A stretch of 7,662 nucleotides of DNA from Sutterella sp. (GTDB taxonomy: Bacteria; Pseudomonadota; Gammaproteobacteria; Burkholderiales; Burkholderiaceae_F), in NCBI GenBank assembly GCA_003543795.1, contig DNBE01000055.1, positions 1 to 7,662 on the forward strand, read 5' to 3'. Below, piece after piece: positions 1 to 6,229 of this stretch; within the stretch, counting starts at the first letter, position 1, and each line of letters begins with the position of its first letter. A model generated the notes under the pieces. It was not told the origin of the DNA and did not search any database. It saw nothing but the letters and a program-made list of their open reading frames with translations. The translations under genes and the position numbers were made by a program.

Positions 1-603
1 CTCGTCGGTGCGGTGATTTGAGATCGGCGACAAGAACTGATGAATGAGGTAGCCGTGAGCGCCGTGAAGCTCAACGCCGTGCACGCCCGCGCGAACGGCT
101 CGAATCGCGGCGTTCGCGAAATCGGCGACGATTTGCTTAATGTGGGCGCGATCGAGTTCGGTCGGAACGGGGCGAGTTCCGAAAGCAACGGGGCTCGGCG
201 CGAAAATTTCCCAACCGTCGTGGGCTTTGTCCGCGACTTCACCAGACATAAAGCGTTTTTCGCTCGCCAAGCGCCCCGCGTGCGTTAATTGCACGATAAC
301 GCGAACCGTTTCGTCAATCGCGTGCATCGTATCGACGATTTCTCTAAAGGCGTTTTCATGCTCCTCGTCCCATAGGCCCAAATCTCCCACCGAAATACGC
401 CCTTCGGGGTCGACCGCCGTCGTTTCGATACAAATAAGACCCGCGCCGCCCGCGGCTAGCGCGCCGTAGTGAACTTTATGCCATGCGGTGGGAAGTCCTT
501 CGACCGTTGCCTGGTATTGATCCATCGGCGGAATCGCGATACGGTTTTTGACGCACATCTTGCCGATTTGAAATCGGGTAAATAACTTCGAGCCTTCGAG
601 CAT
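1..603 (-). CDS. Old Yellow Enzyme family NADH:flavin oxidoreductase (YqjM/NamA-like), 3' end beyond window
   Basis: The 201 visible codons run open off the left edge and form the N-terminal part of an FMN-binding TIM barrel. Enzymes of this family use NAD(P)H to reduce activated C=C bonds in the cytoplasm. Seen in the sequence: the opening strand with KNRIAIPPMDQY (residues 19-30), WHKVHYGALAAGGAGLICIE (41-60), the flavin-site HAGR (108-111), and HGAHGYLIHQFLSP (180-193), whose His180 and His183 match the paired active-site histidines of YqjM. About 140-170 residues should be missing, since YqjM-type proteins are usually 340-370 long. Oddity: the Cys of the usual PMCxY motif, which contacts the flavin in YqjM, is Asp28 here, while Tyr30 is kept. 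The ATG at 603 follows GGAG with a 7-base spacer and lies 14 bases after ribE, so it is probably the last or a late gene of the riboflavin operon. Family is certain; substrate is unknown. Confidence 0.95.
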   Translation of the reverse strand, partial: MLEGSKLFTRFQIGKMCVKNRIAIPPMDQYQATVEGLPTAWHKVHYGALAAGGAGLICIETTAVDPEGRISVGDLGLWDEEHENAFREIVDTMHAIDETVRVIVQLTHAGRLASEKRFMSGEVADKAHDGWEIFAPSPVAFGTRPVPTELDRAHIKQIVADFANAAIRAVRAGVHGVELHGAHGYLIHQFLSPISNHRTDE

Positions 604-617
604 GATGATTCTCCGCT

Positions 618-1238
618 TTAAAAAAGACCGTCTTTATCGTCTCGGGCCTGGGTGACGCGCTCGACATAGCGCGCGAGCATATCGGCTTCAACGTTCACGA
701 AATGGCCGGGTTTGAGGCGCGATAGCGTCGTCATTTTAAGCGTATGGGGAATGAGATTGATTGTGATTTTGGAACCCGCTGGAGTATCTTCGACGGCGTT
801 AATCGTTAAAGACACGCCGTTAATCGCGACCGACCCTTTATAGGCCACTAAGGGACTCAAGATTTTGGGCACCAAAATCGAAAGCTTCACGCATTCGTCA
901 ACTTTTTCGGCCTCGAGAACATTCCCGACGGCGTCCACGTGGCCGCTCACGATATGGCCGTCGATCGTGTCGCCCACGCGAAGCGCTTTTTCTAAATTCG
1001 CTTCCCCGAACGTTTCAAATCCCGTGGTTTTTTCTAGGCTTTCGGCCGAAACCTCGATCGTGAATTCGTTACCCGAGATTTCAACGACCGTCATACAAGC
1101 GCCGTTGACCGCGATGGAGTCCCCGATTTCGGTATCGGCTAAAAAACCTTCGGGGGTCGCGATACTGACGCGAAGTCCCGCGCCGTTTACTTTAGGCTCG
1201 CGGATTTTACCCACAGCCTCGATAATGCCCGTAAACAT
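618..1238 (-). CDS. ribE: Riboflavin synthase, alpha chain
   Basis: This enzyme dismutates two 6,7-dimethyl-8-ribityllumazine molecules to riboflavin plus the pyrimidine precursor, the last step of riboflavin synthesis, in the cytoplasm. The 206 residues show the diagnostic N-terminus MFTGIIE and two repeated beta-barrel halves. The first half has SIAVNGACMTV (41-51, with the conserved Cys48) and ends in GHIVSGHVD (94-102). The second repeats the pattern with KGSVAINGVSLTI (134-146), NLIPHT (161-166) and VNVEADMLARYVER (181-194), which precedes a C-terminal helix. Length is normal. The ATG at 1238 is fixed by the family N-terminus. An AAAGGA site (1249-1254) lies inside the last codons of ribD, about 10 bases upstream. 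ribD stops 3 bases before this start, so the two are co-transcribed and probably translationally coupled. The same gene is called ribC in some Enterobacteria. Confidence 0.98.
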   Translation of the reverse strand: MFTGIIEAVGKIREPKVNGAGLRVSIATPEGFLADTEIGDSIAVNGACMTVVEISGNEFTIEVSAESLEKTTGFETFGEANLEKALRVGDTIDGHIVSGHVDAVGNVLEAEKVDECVKLSILVPKILSPLVAYKGSVAINGVSLTINAVEDTPAGSKITINLIPHTLKMTTLSRLKPGHFVNVEADMLARYVERVTQARDDKDGLF

Positions 1239-1241
1239 AAG

Positions 1242-2351
1242 TTAATTTTCCTTTGCGATAAGTGTCAGCCGAAGGTCTTCGGCTAGACGCGTGCAATCAG
1301 CTAATTGAAATCGTTTGGCTTCAGAAAGTCGCGCCAATGCCGGTATCGTAAACGCATCGCGCCCGGGACCGATAACAACGGGGGCGACGTAAGCGAGAAT
1401 TTCGTTTACGAGATTTGCCGCGAGAAACGCGCCCGATAAAGTCGCGCCCGCCTCAATCATAATGCCGTTTACGTCAAGCGCCGCGACGCGGGTAAGGACG
1501 TCCTCTAAATCTAAGTGCTCCCCTTTTTTAGCCGCGACATAAAGTTCGATACCATTTTTGTTAGCCGCGTCGCGCTTTTCGGGATTGACTTCACCCACGC
1601 ACCAAAGCGCTCGGCCGCCCTCAAAAATTCGCGCGGTAGGATCTAACGCCATCTTCGTATCGAGGACGACACGCCATGGTTCGGGCGCGCCTTCGCATTC
1701 GAGTCTTGCAGTCATTCTCGGATTGTCGGAGGTAACCGTTCCGCTGCCCGTGATGACGGCGCCCGAAATCGCTCTAAAACGTCTCGCGTCACGTCGCGCA
1801 GCCTCTCCCGTAATCCATTGACTTTCGCCGTTTTTGAGCGCCGTTTTCGCGTCAAGACTGATCGCGGTTTTTAGCCGCACCCAGGGCTTTCCCGTTTTCA
1901 TCTTAAAAAAGAAATCCCGATTAAGAAACCGCGCTTCTTTTTCAAAAAGACCGACATCGACCGCGATGCCCGCGCTTTTCAGTATCGCGAAACCTCGCCC
2001 CGCGACCGCGGGGTTAGGATCGACCGTTGCAGCGACGACGCGCGAAACGCGCTCGTCCACTAAGCGCTTGGCGCAAGGGGGCGTTCTTCCGAAGTGCGAA
2101 CACGGTTCGAGCGTCACATAAACCGTTGAACCCGCGACTGACTCGCCGTGCGCGAGAGCATCCTCGATTGCCTCGATTTCCGCGTGGTTTTGTCCCGCGG
2201 GGCGCGTCGCGCCACGTCCGATGACGCGACCGTCACGGACGATAACGCACCCTACGCTCGGGTTCGGTGAAGAAATCCCGAGCGAGGTTTGCGCGAGGGA
2301 AAGGGCCTCGCGCATAAAAAATTGATCTAAAGACGAGTCTTGCGGTGGCAT
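1242..2351 (-). CDS. ribD: Bifunctional riboflavin biosynthesis deaminase/reductase
   Basis: RibD carries out two consecutive early steps of riboflavin synthesis: deamination of the GTP-derived diaminohydroxy-ribosylaminopyrimidinone phosphate, then NADPH-dependent reduction of its ribose to ribityl. The N-terminal half (about 1-145) is a cytidine-deaminase-type zinc domain with HAE (His56, catalytic Glu58) and PCSHFGRTPPC (83-93, zinc ligands Cys84 and Cys93). The C-terminal half (about 155-369) is the DHFR-like reductase with RLKTAISLDAKTA (159-171), WITGEAARRDARR (179-191), the TGSGTVTSDNPRM segment (201-213) and a late EAGATLSGAF (300-309). The length of 369 fits the fused bifunctional form and no key residue is missing. 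The ATG at 2351 directly abuts the nrdR stop (TAA-ATG, no gap) and has only a weak ribosome site inside nrdR, which implies translational coupling. The nrdR-ribD order is widespread in proteobacteria. Confidence 0.98.
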   Translation of the reverse strand: MPPQDSSLDQFFMREALSLAQTSLGISSPNPSVGCVIVRDGRVIGRGATRPAGQNHAEIEAIEDALAHGESVAGSTVYVTLEPCSHFGRTPPCAKRLVDERVSRVVAATVDPNPAVAGRGFAILKSAGIAVDVGLFEKEARFLNRDFFFKMKTGKPWVRLKTAISLDAKTALKNGESQWITGEAARRDARRFRAISGAVITGSGTVTSDNPRMTARLECEGAPEPWRVVLDTKMALDPTARIFEGGRALWCVGEVNPEKRDAANKNGIELYVAAKKGEHLDLEDVLTRVAALDVNGIMIEAGATLSGAFLAANLVNEILAYVAPVVIGPGRDAFTIPALARLSEAKRFQLADCTRLAEDLRLTLIAKEN

Positions 2352-2795
2352 TTACGCTTCGCGCACCGCCTCGGCGAATTTTTGAACGTCCTGGAAATTA
2401 CGATAAACGCTCGCAAAGCGCACGTAGGCTACTTTATCGAGTTGACGCAATTCGCCCATGACGAATTCGCCGATTTTTTCGCTTCTGACTTCGCGTTCGC
2501 CGAGCGCGAGCATTTTTTGCTCGATGCGGTTAATGGACTCGTCGACCCGTTCCCGAGAGACCGGGCGTTTACGAAGGGCGAGCATCATAGAAGCGCGTAA
2601 TTTATTTTGGTCATACTCGCAGCGCGCGCCGCCGCGTTTAATGACAGAAGGCATCGACAATTCGACGCGTTCGTAAGTGGTAAAACGTTTTCCGCAAGCT
2701 TGACAACGTCTCCTGCGGCGAATCGTCGTACCGTCCTCACTGGTACGCGAATCGACGACTTGCGTGGAGTCGGATTTACAAAATGGACAGAACAT
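2352..2795 (-). CDS. nrdR: Transcriptional repressor NrdR
   Basis: NrdR senses ATP/dATP through an ATP-cone domain and represses ribonucleotide reductase genes by binding 16-base palindromic NrdR boxes. The 147 residues match the family length. A zinc-ribbon DNA-binding head at 1-40 has ligands Cys3, Cys6, Cys31 and Cys34, the MxCPFC opening, DSR (15-17) and the basic run RRRRRC (26-31). The ATP-cone at about 49-139 begins PSVIKRGG and contains the NKLRASM segment (64-70) and the [13 protein letters not shown] core (122-134). The ATG at 2795 is set by the family N-terminus, although no convincing Shine-Dalgarno precedes it. It is the first gene after a 115-base gap that holds a candidate promoter and a palindrome, and its stop abuts ribD, so it probably leads the nrdR-ribD-ribE operon. 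No reductase gene is in the window, so its targets lie elsewhere. Confidence 0.98.
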   Translation of the reverse strand: MFCPFCKSDSTQVVDSRTSEDGTTIRRRRRCQACGKRFTTYERVELSMPSVIKRGGARCEYDQNKLRASMMLALRKRPVSRERVDESINRIEQKMLALGEREVRSEKIGEFVMGELRQLDKVAYVRFASVYRNFQDVQKFAEAVREA

Positions 2796-2841
2796 GGTGA
2801 TGATCGGTCAAGTGGTTTATCGCAAAAAAGAATAAATACGC

Positions 2842-2856
2842 CCACAAAAATTGTGG
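2842..2856. promoter_or_regulatory. Perfect 15-base palindrome in the nrdR leader (candidate operator or hairpin)
   Basis: CCACAA and TTGTGG arms of six bases flank a 3-base centre. The element lies 37 bases upstream of the nrdR start and, if the promoter called at 2871-2879 is right, just downstream of the transcription start. The arms resemble the outer halves of NrdR boxes (consensus arms ACACWA/TWGTGT), which would fit autoregulation. A NrdR box is 16 bases, though, so these arms are one base too close together. It could instead be a weak RNA hairpin. It is a poor intrinsic terminator for dtd: the stem is short and no U-run follows it directly. Confidence 0.4.
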
Positions 2857-2870
2857 AGCGGTCAGTTCAT

Positions 2871-2879
2871 TTTATACCA
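2871..2879 (-). promoter_or_regulatory. Candidate extended -10 promoter for nrdR-ribD-ribE
   Basis: Read on the minus strand this is TGGTATAAA: a TGn extension followed by a -10 hexamer with five of six bases matching TATAAT. No good -35 box is seen 15-18 bases upstream (the best, GTGAAT, matches poorly), which an extended -10 can tolerate. Transcription would start near 2864, giving a leader of about 70 bases before the nrdR ATG at 2795. It is the best promoter-like site in the only sizeable gap of the minus-strand gene train. Assigned by eye only. Confidence 0.4.
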
Positions 2880-2910
2880 CAAGAAGTAGAAATTCACGCG
2901 AAAAAGTCGC

Positions 2911-3366
2911 TTAATTTGTGGTTTTCGGTCGAATTTCTAACCAAAATGTCGCGGGACCGTCATTGATGAGCGAAACGGCCATATCGGCACCGAACCGTCC
3001 GCAAGAAACAGGGCACCCGGTCTCGCGCAAAGCTTCGATAAAAGTTTCGTAGCAACTAAGCGCGAGCTCGGGCGCGGCCGCGGGCTCAAATCCCGGGCGA
3101 AGGCCGTGAGAAGTATCGGCCGCAAGCGTAAATTGGCTTACGACCAACGCTTCGTACCCCTTATCTAAAAGGCTTTTATTCATGCGTCCGGCATCGTCCG
3201 CAAAGACGCGATATGCCGCGCAGCGATTCGCTAAGCGCTTGGCTTCGTCAAGGGTATCGCCTTTTTGCGCGCAAACGAAGATGAGGGCGCCGAGCCCCGT
3301 TTCGGCAATCCGTTCGCCCTCAACTTCGACAAAAGCGCGTTTGACGCGCTGAATAAGCGCGATCAT
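2911..3366 (-). CDS. dtd: D-aminoacyl-tRNA deacylase
   Basis: DTD hydrolyses D-amino acids, classically D-Tyr, from mischarged tRNA and also removes Gly from tRNA-Ala, enforcing chirality in translation. The protein is a cytoplasmic homodimer. The 151 residues are about the usual length. Hallmarks seen: the [11 protein letters not shown] start, MNKSLLD (62-68), the active-site SQFTL motif (77-81), FGADM (125-129), and NDGPAT (135-140) carrying the Gly-cisPro pair (Gly137-Pro138) that gives chiral selectivity. All diagnostic motifs are intact. The ATG at 3366 overlaps the tyrS stop as ATGA, and an AAAGG site lies very close to the start (3-base spacer), so translation is probably coupled to tyrS. 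The synthetase that can mischarge D-Tyr and the enzyme that clears it are therefore made together. The next gene, nrdR, is 115 bases away and probably has its own promoter. Confidence 0.98.
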   Translation of the reverse strand: MIALIQRVKRAFVEVEGERIAETGLGALIFVCAQKGDTLDEAKRLANRCAAYRVFADDAGRMNKSLLDKGYEALVVSQFTLAADTSHGLRPGFEPAAAPELALSCYETFIEALRETGCPVSCGRFGADMAVSLINDGPATFWLEIRPKTTN

Positions 3367-4613
3367 AGACCTTTGACGACCGTGACACGCGCCCAGCGAA
3401 GTTTTCCGACTTGAACGGTATAGGTCCCGGGAATGATACGAGTCGCGCGGTCGGTCACGCGTTCGCCGTCGATTCGAACGGCTTTTTGCTCGATTTGGCG
3501 ATTGGCTTCGCCGACCGAAGCGGTGAGACCCGCTTCTTTAAGCATGCGTCCTAAACCGATATCGTCACCTTCGGCTTGAACCGTAACGGAAGCGATGTCG
3601 GCGGGAACGGCACCCGCGCGGAAACGTTCGTTAAATTCCGTCTCGGCCGCGGCCGCGGCCGCGGCGCCGTGGAAGCGAGAAACGATTTCTAGCGCGAGCA
3701 TAACTTTGGCGTCTCTCGGGTTTTTCCCTTCGGCGCAAGCTTGCTTTAAGGCCGCGATTTCATCGTTACGTTTTAAGCTTAAAAGGTCGTACCAATCCCA
3801 CATTAACGTATCGGAGATGCTCATCACCTTCCCGAACATGTCGTTCGGCGCGTCGGTAATGCCGATGTAGTTATGCTTGGACTTACTCATCTTGATTACG
3901 CCGTCGAGCCCTACCAAAAGCGGCATCGTCAGGATGCATTGGGGGTCTTGTCCGAATTGCTTTTGCAATTCGCGCCCGACCAAAAGGTTAAACCGTTGGT
4001 CGGAGCCGCCGAGTTCAAGGTCGGCGTTAAGGGCGACGGAGTCATAGCCCTGCATCAAGGGGTAAATCAATTCGTGAATGGCAATCGGGGCGTTTTGCGC
4101 GTAGCGCTTCGCGAAGTCGTCGCGCTCGAGAAGGCGCGCAAGCGTATAGCGTGAGCATAAGCGAATCATGTCCACACCCGTCATCTTGGCCGACCATTCG
4201 GAGTTGTAACGGATTTCGGTTTTTTCGCGATCTAAAACGAGCGCGGCCTGCTCGAGGTAGGTTTCGGCGTTGACCTTCACTTGTTCGGGCGTCAAGGGCG
4301 GACGCGTCGCGTTACGCCCCGACGGGTCGCCGATCGTCGCGGTGAAGTCCCCGATTAAAAAGATGACCGTATGGCCCATATCTTGCATCTGACGCAATTT
4401 ATTGAGCACGACGGTGTGTCCGATATGAATATCGGGCGCCGTCGGGTCGAGTCCTAATTTAACGCGAAGCGGCACGCCCGTCGCGTAAGACTTCGCGAGT
4501 TTTGCTTGCAATTCTTCTTCGATTAAAAGCGTATCGCACCCGCGTTTTATCGTCGCGAGCGACTCCTTCACAAGGTCGGTGACGGGATAAGTTTGTTGCA
4601 CGGAATCGGACAT
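3363..4613 (-). CDS. tyrS: Tyrosyl-tRNA synthetase
   Basis: TyrRS is a class I synthetase that charges tRNA-Tyr with tyrosine in the cytoplasm. Residues 1-300 hold the Rossmann catalytic domain with [15 protein letters not shown] (53-67, HIGH at 63-66), [13 protein letters not shown] (88-100), YPLMQGYD (184-191), GGSDQ (202-206) and the KMSKS loop exact at 241-245. An S4 RNA-binding domain follows at about 352-413. The long catalytic insert after GDPSGR and the length of 416 fit the TyrRS subtype common in betaproteobacteria rather than the E. coli type. Residues 317-323 are seven alanines encoded by a GGCCGC repeat. The ATG at 4613 follows GAAGG with a 6-base spacer. It is first in the minus-strand train, overlaps dtd by 4 bases, and is divergent from the M23 peptidase gene across 128 AT-rich bases. 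No T-box-like leader fits in that gap. Confidence 0.98.
   Translation of the reverse strand: MSDSVQQTYPVTDLVKESLATIKRGCDTLLIEEELQAKLAKSYATGVPLRVKLGLDPTAPDIHIGHTVVLNKLRQMQDMGHTVIFLIGDFTATIGDPSGRNATRPPLTPEQVKVNAETYLEQAALVLDREKTEIRYNSEWSAKMTGVDMIRLCSRYTLARLLERDDFAKRYAQNAPIAIHELIYPLMQGYDSVALNADLELGGSDQRFNLLVGRELQKQFGQDPQCILTMPLLVGLDGVIKMSKSKHNYIGITDAPNDMFGKVMSISDTLMWDWYDLLSLKRNDEIAALKQACAEGKNPRDAKVMLALEIVSRFHGAAAAAAAETEFNERFRAGAVPADIASVTVQAEGDDIGLGRMLKEAGLTASVGEANRQIEQKAVRIDGERVTDRATRIIPGTYTVQVGKLRWARVTVVKGL
3645..3662. repeat. Three tandem GGCCGC units inside tyrS
   Basis: Three perfect GGCCGC copies followed by a degenerate fourth (GGCGCC) lie inside tyrS and encode an alanine run at residues 317-323, near the junction between the catalytic and C-terminal parts. 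The unit is six bases, so unit slippage would change the alanine count without breaking the frame. The tract is much more GC-rich and palindromic than its surroundings. Confidence 0.8.
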
Positions 4614-4741
4614 AATCGGCCTTCAAAAATGGGATTCGTAAAACTTTGCAATATTTTGCGAATCGAAATCAATAAACCCTTTTAAAAAAGGTAAAATCTT
4701 GTGTTTAAATAAAAAATTGTTCCGTATTTTAAAGTAAAACC
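4614..4741. promoter_or_regulatory. AT-rich divergent promoter region between tyrS and the M23 peptidase gene
   Basis: This 128-base gap is far richer in A and T than the flanking genes and must carry the start signals for both directions. For the rightward gene the best -10 is TAAAAT at 4692-4697, with no convincing -35. Directly upstream is a dyad, CCTTTT-AA-AAAAGG (4678-4691). For tyrS I could not choose a -10/-35 pair; the clearest signal is its GAAGG ribosome site next to the start. The location as a promoter region is safe, but individual hexamers are weak. Confidence 0.5.
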
Positions 4742-6229
4742 GTGCCCGCAACGAATCTATTAGCGAAAAATGTACGCTTACTCGGTCAGACGATGACCGT
4801 CGCGGGCGTTTTTTGCGCGAAAACGGCAGGGCGGTTTTTCGCGTCTCCTTCAAGACGCGTCGCGTTAACGCTTGCCTTTAGCGTCTTACCGCTTACGGGC
4901 GCGATTGCGACCCTTACCTCGGGGCCCTCCGATTACGAAAAAAATCTACGGAATTCGCAAACTTTAATCGAGACACCCCTTTCGATTCCGATTCTCGAAG
5001 AACGGATGTCAGAATTCGCGCCGTTACGCGCGGCGTTCGTCAGTACGACGCCCGTCATGAACGGCGATACGCTCGCGAAGGTTTTCGCAAGACTCGGTAT
5101 CGAAGACGAAGCGGCGGCAACATTTATCCGCCAGCAACCCGTGGGCCAGATGCTCTTTTCTTCCCCGAAGAGCCTGCACTTACAAGCGAAGGTGTCGTCT
5201 GACCATAAGCTACAAGCGCTTAACATCTTTGCCGAAGACCCCAAAGATCCGAGGAAAAATCTTCTGACTCGCATCGCTTTGACAACAAAAGGCACGTTTT
5301 CGGCAACCGAATCGGCTTTCGCGTTCGATGTCGAACAAAATATGAGCGCGGGTACCGTGAAGACGACGCTAGCCGAAGCCGCCCAAGAGCAAGGCGTTCC
5401 CGAAGCCGTCATCGCGCAAATGCCGCTTGTTTTCGAGAAATTCTTCTCTCAAGGTAACGTCCTTGAGGCAGGTGACTCGTATCGCGTCATTTACGAAGAA
5501 CTCTTTTTAGGCGGCGAATTCGTTCGTACGGGCAAGATTCTCGCGATGGCGATTAACCACAAAGGGCGCGATATCGAGTCCTTCTGGGCGGCAGACGGCT
5601 CGCGCTCCGGGAATTTTTACTCCTTGGACGGCAAAACCAATCGTCAGACTTTCATTCGTATGCCCGTCCAAGGCGGTCACGTCACCTCGCCCTTCATGAC
5701 CCTTCGCCGTCACCCGATTACCGGCGTGTTGCGTCCGCACTTGGGAACCGACTTCGGCGCTCAAAAAGGTAACGAGATTTATGCCGCTTCGGACGGCATC
5801 GTGAGTCGTCGCGCCTATAACGAAAAAGGGTACGGCAACTACCTCATCATTCGCCACGACGAAAACCGTTCGAGCGTCTACGGTCATATGTCGAGAATCG
5901 TCCCGGGTGTCGTTGAGGGTTCTCGCGTCAAAAAAGGCCAAATCATCGGTTACGTCGGATCCACGGGTCTCGCGACGGGTCCGCACTTACATTACGAATT
6001 GCGTTTCGGCGGTCGCCAAATCAATCCGCTTAAAGTGGACTACCCGGAAAAAGACAAACTGTCTTCGAACGAACACGCCCGACTCTTATCCGAAGCGCGG
6101 CTATTGACCGCGCGTCTAGCGATGCTCAATCGCTTACAAACCGCTCAACCGCTTCTGACTTCGGAATTGCCCGATTCGTCAGGCGCTCCCCAAGTCGTCA
6201 TTCCGACCGATGCGGACAAAGGTTCTTGA
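4742..6229 (+). CDS. Membrane-anchored M23 murein endopeptidase, MepM-like
   Basis: This is a zinc metallopeptidase expected to cut peptidoglycan cross-links in the periplasm during wall growth. One N-terminal hydrophobic segment (about 39-58, after a basic stretch) should act as a signal anchor. Next come an OapA/LysM-like segment starting NGDTLAKVFARLGI (107-120) and an M23 N-terminal domain (about 203-305) with EAAQEQGVP and GDSYRVIYEE. The M23 catalytic domain follows: HLGTD gives ligands His333 and Asp337, GHMS supplies His382, and GPHLHYE supplies His415 and His417. The ligand set is complete, so it should be active rather than an EnvC/NlpD-type degenerate activator. A helical tail of about 65 residues follows INPL. 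Length is 495 against about 440 for E. coli MepM. The start is GTG (4742) with a weak AAAG site; an in-frame ATG at 4793 also keeps the anchor. The end overlaps anmK by 20 bases. The family is certain; orthology to MepM is likely. Confidence 0.95.
   Translation: MPATNLLAKNVRLLGQTMTVAGVFCAKTAGRFFASPSRRVALTLAFSVLPLTGAIATLTSGPSDYEKNLRNSQTLIETPLSIPILEERMSEFAPLRAAFVSTTPVMNGDTLAKVFARLGIEDEAAATFIRQQPVGQMLFSSPKSLHLQAKVSSDHKLQALNIFAEDPKDPRKNLLTRIALTTKGTFSATESAFAFDVEQNMSAGTVKTTLAEAAQEQGVPEAVIAQMPLVFEKFFSQGNVLEAGDSYRVIYEELFLGGEFVRTGKILAMAINHKGRDIESFWAADGSRSGNFYSLDGKTNRQTFIRMPVQGGHVTSPFMTLRRHPITGVLRPHLGTDFGAQKGNEIYAASDGIVSRRAYNEKGYGNYLIIRHDENRSSVYGHMSRIVPGVVEGSRVKKGQIIGYVGSTGLATGPHLHYELRFGGRQINPLKVDYPEKDKLSSNEHARLLSEARLLTARLAMLNRLQTAQPLLTSELPDSSGAPQVVIPTDADKGS

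Noticed and set aside
40..469. Plus-strand open frames of 82 and 109 codons
   Set aside because: They lie antisense to the oxidoreductase, whose minus frame carries unmistakable family motifs. The plus frames show no recognisable domain and are shadow frames.
2842..2856. Canonical NrdR box
   Set aside because: The arms are similar, but the element is 15 bases rather than 16 and the central bases do not fit the consensus. I kept it only as an unassigned candidate operator.
2821..2856. Intrinsic terminator for tyrS-dtd
   Set aside because: The stem is only six pairs with a 3-base loop. The T-rich stretch on the minus strand begins several bases after the stem and is interrupted, so termination is doubtful.
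2796..2910. FMN riboswitch upstream of the riboflavin genes
   Set aside because: The 115-base leader lacks the conserved blocks and paired arms of an RFN element and is mostly AT-rich. The only strong structure is a short 15-base palindrome.
3595..4154. Plus-strand frames of about 90 codons opposite tyrS
   Set aside because: The minus strand encodes a complete TyrRS with HIGH and KMSKS motifs. The plus frames are antisense shadows, one rich in alanine because of the GGCCGC repeat.
4793..4795. ATG as the start of the M23 peptidase
   Set aside because: It is in frame and keeps the membrane anchor, but no ribosome site precedes it, and the GTG at 4742 lies closer to the AT-rich promoter gap. 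The choice is not certain.
5507..5986. Minus-strand frame of 159 codons
   Set aside because: It is antisense to the catalytic domain of the M23 peptidase, whose zinc ligands are all present, and shows no family features of its own.
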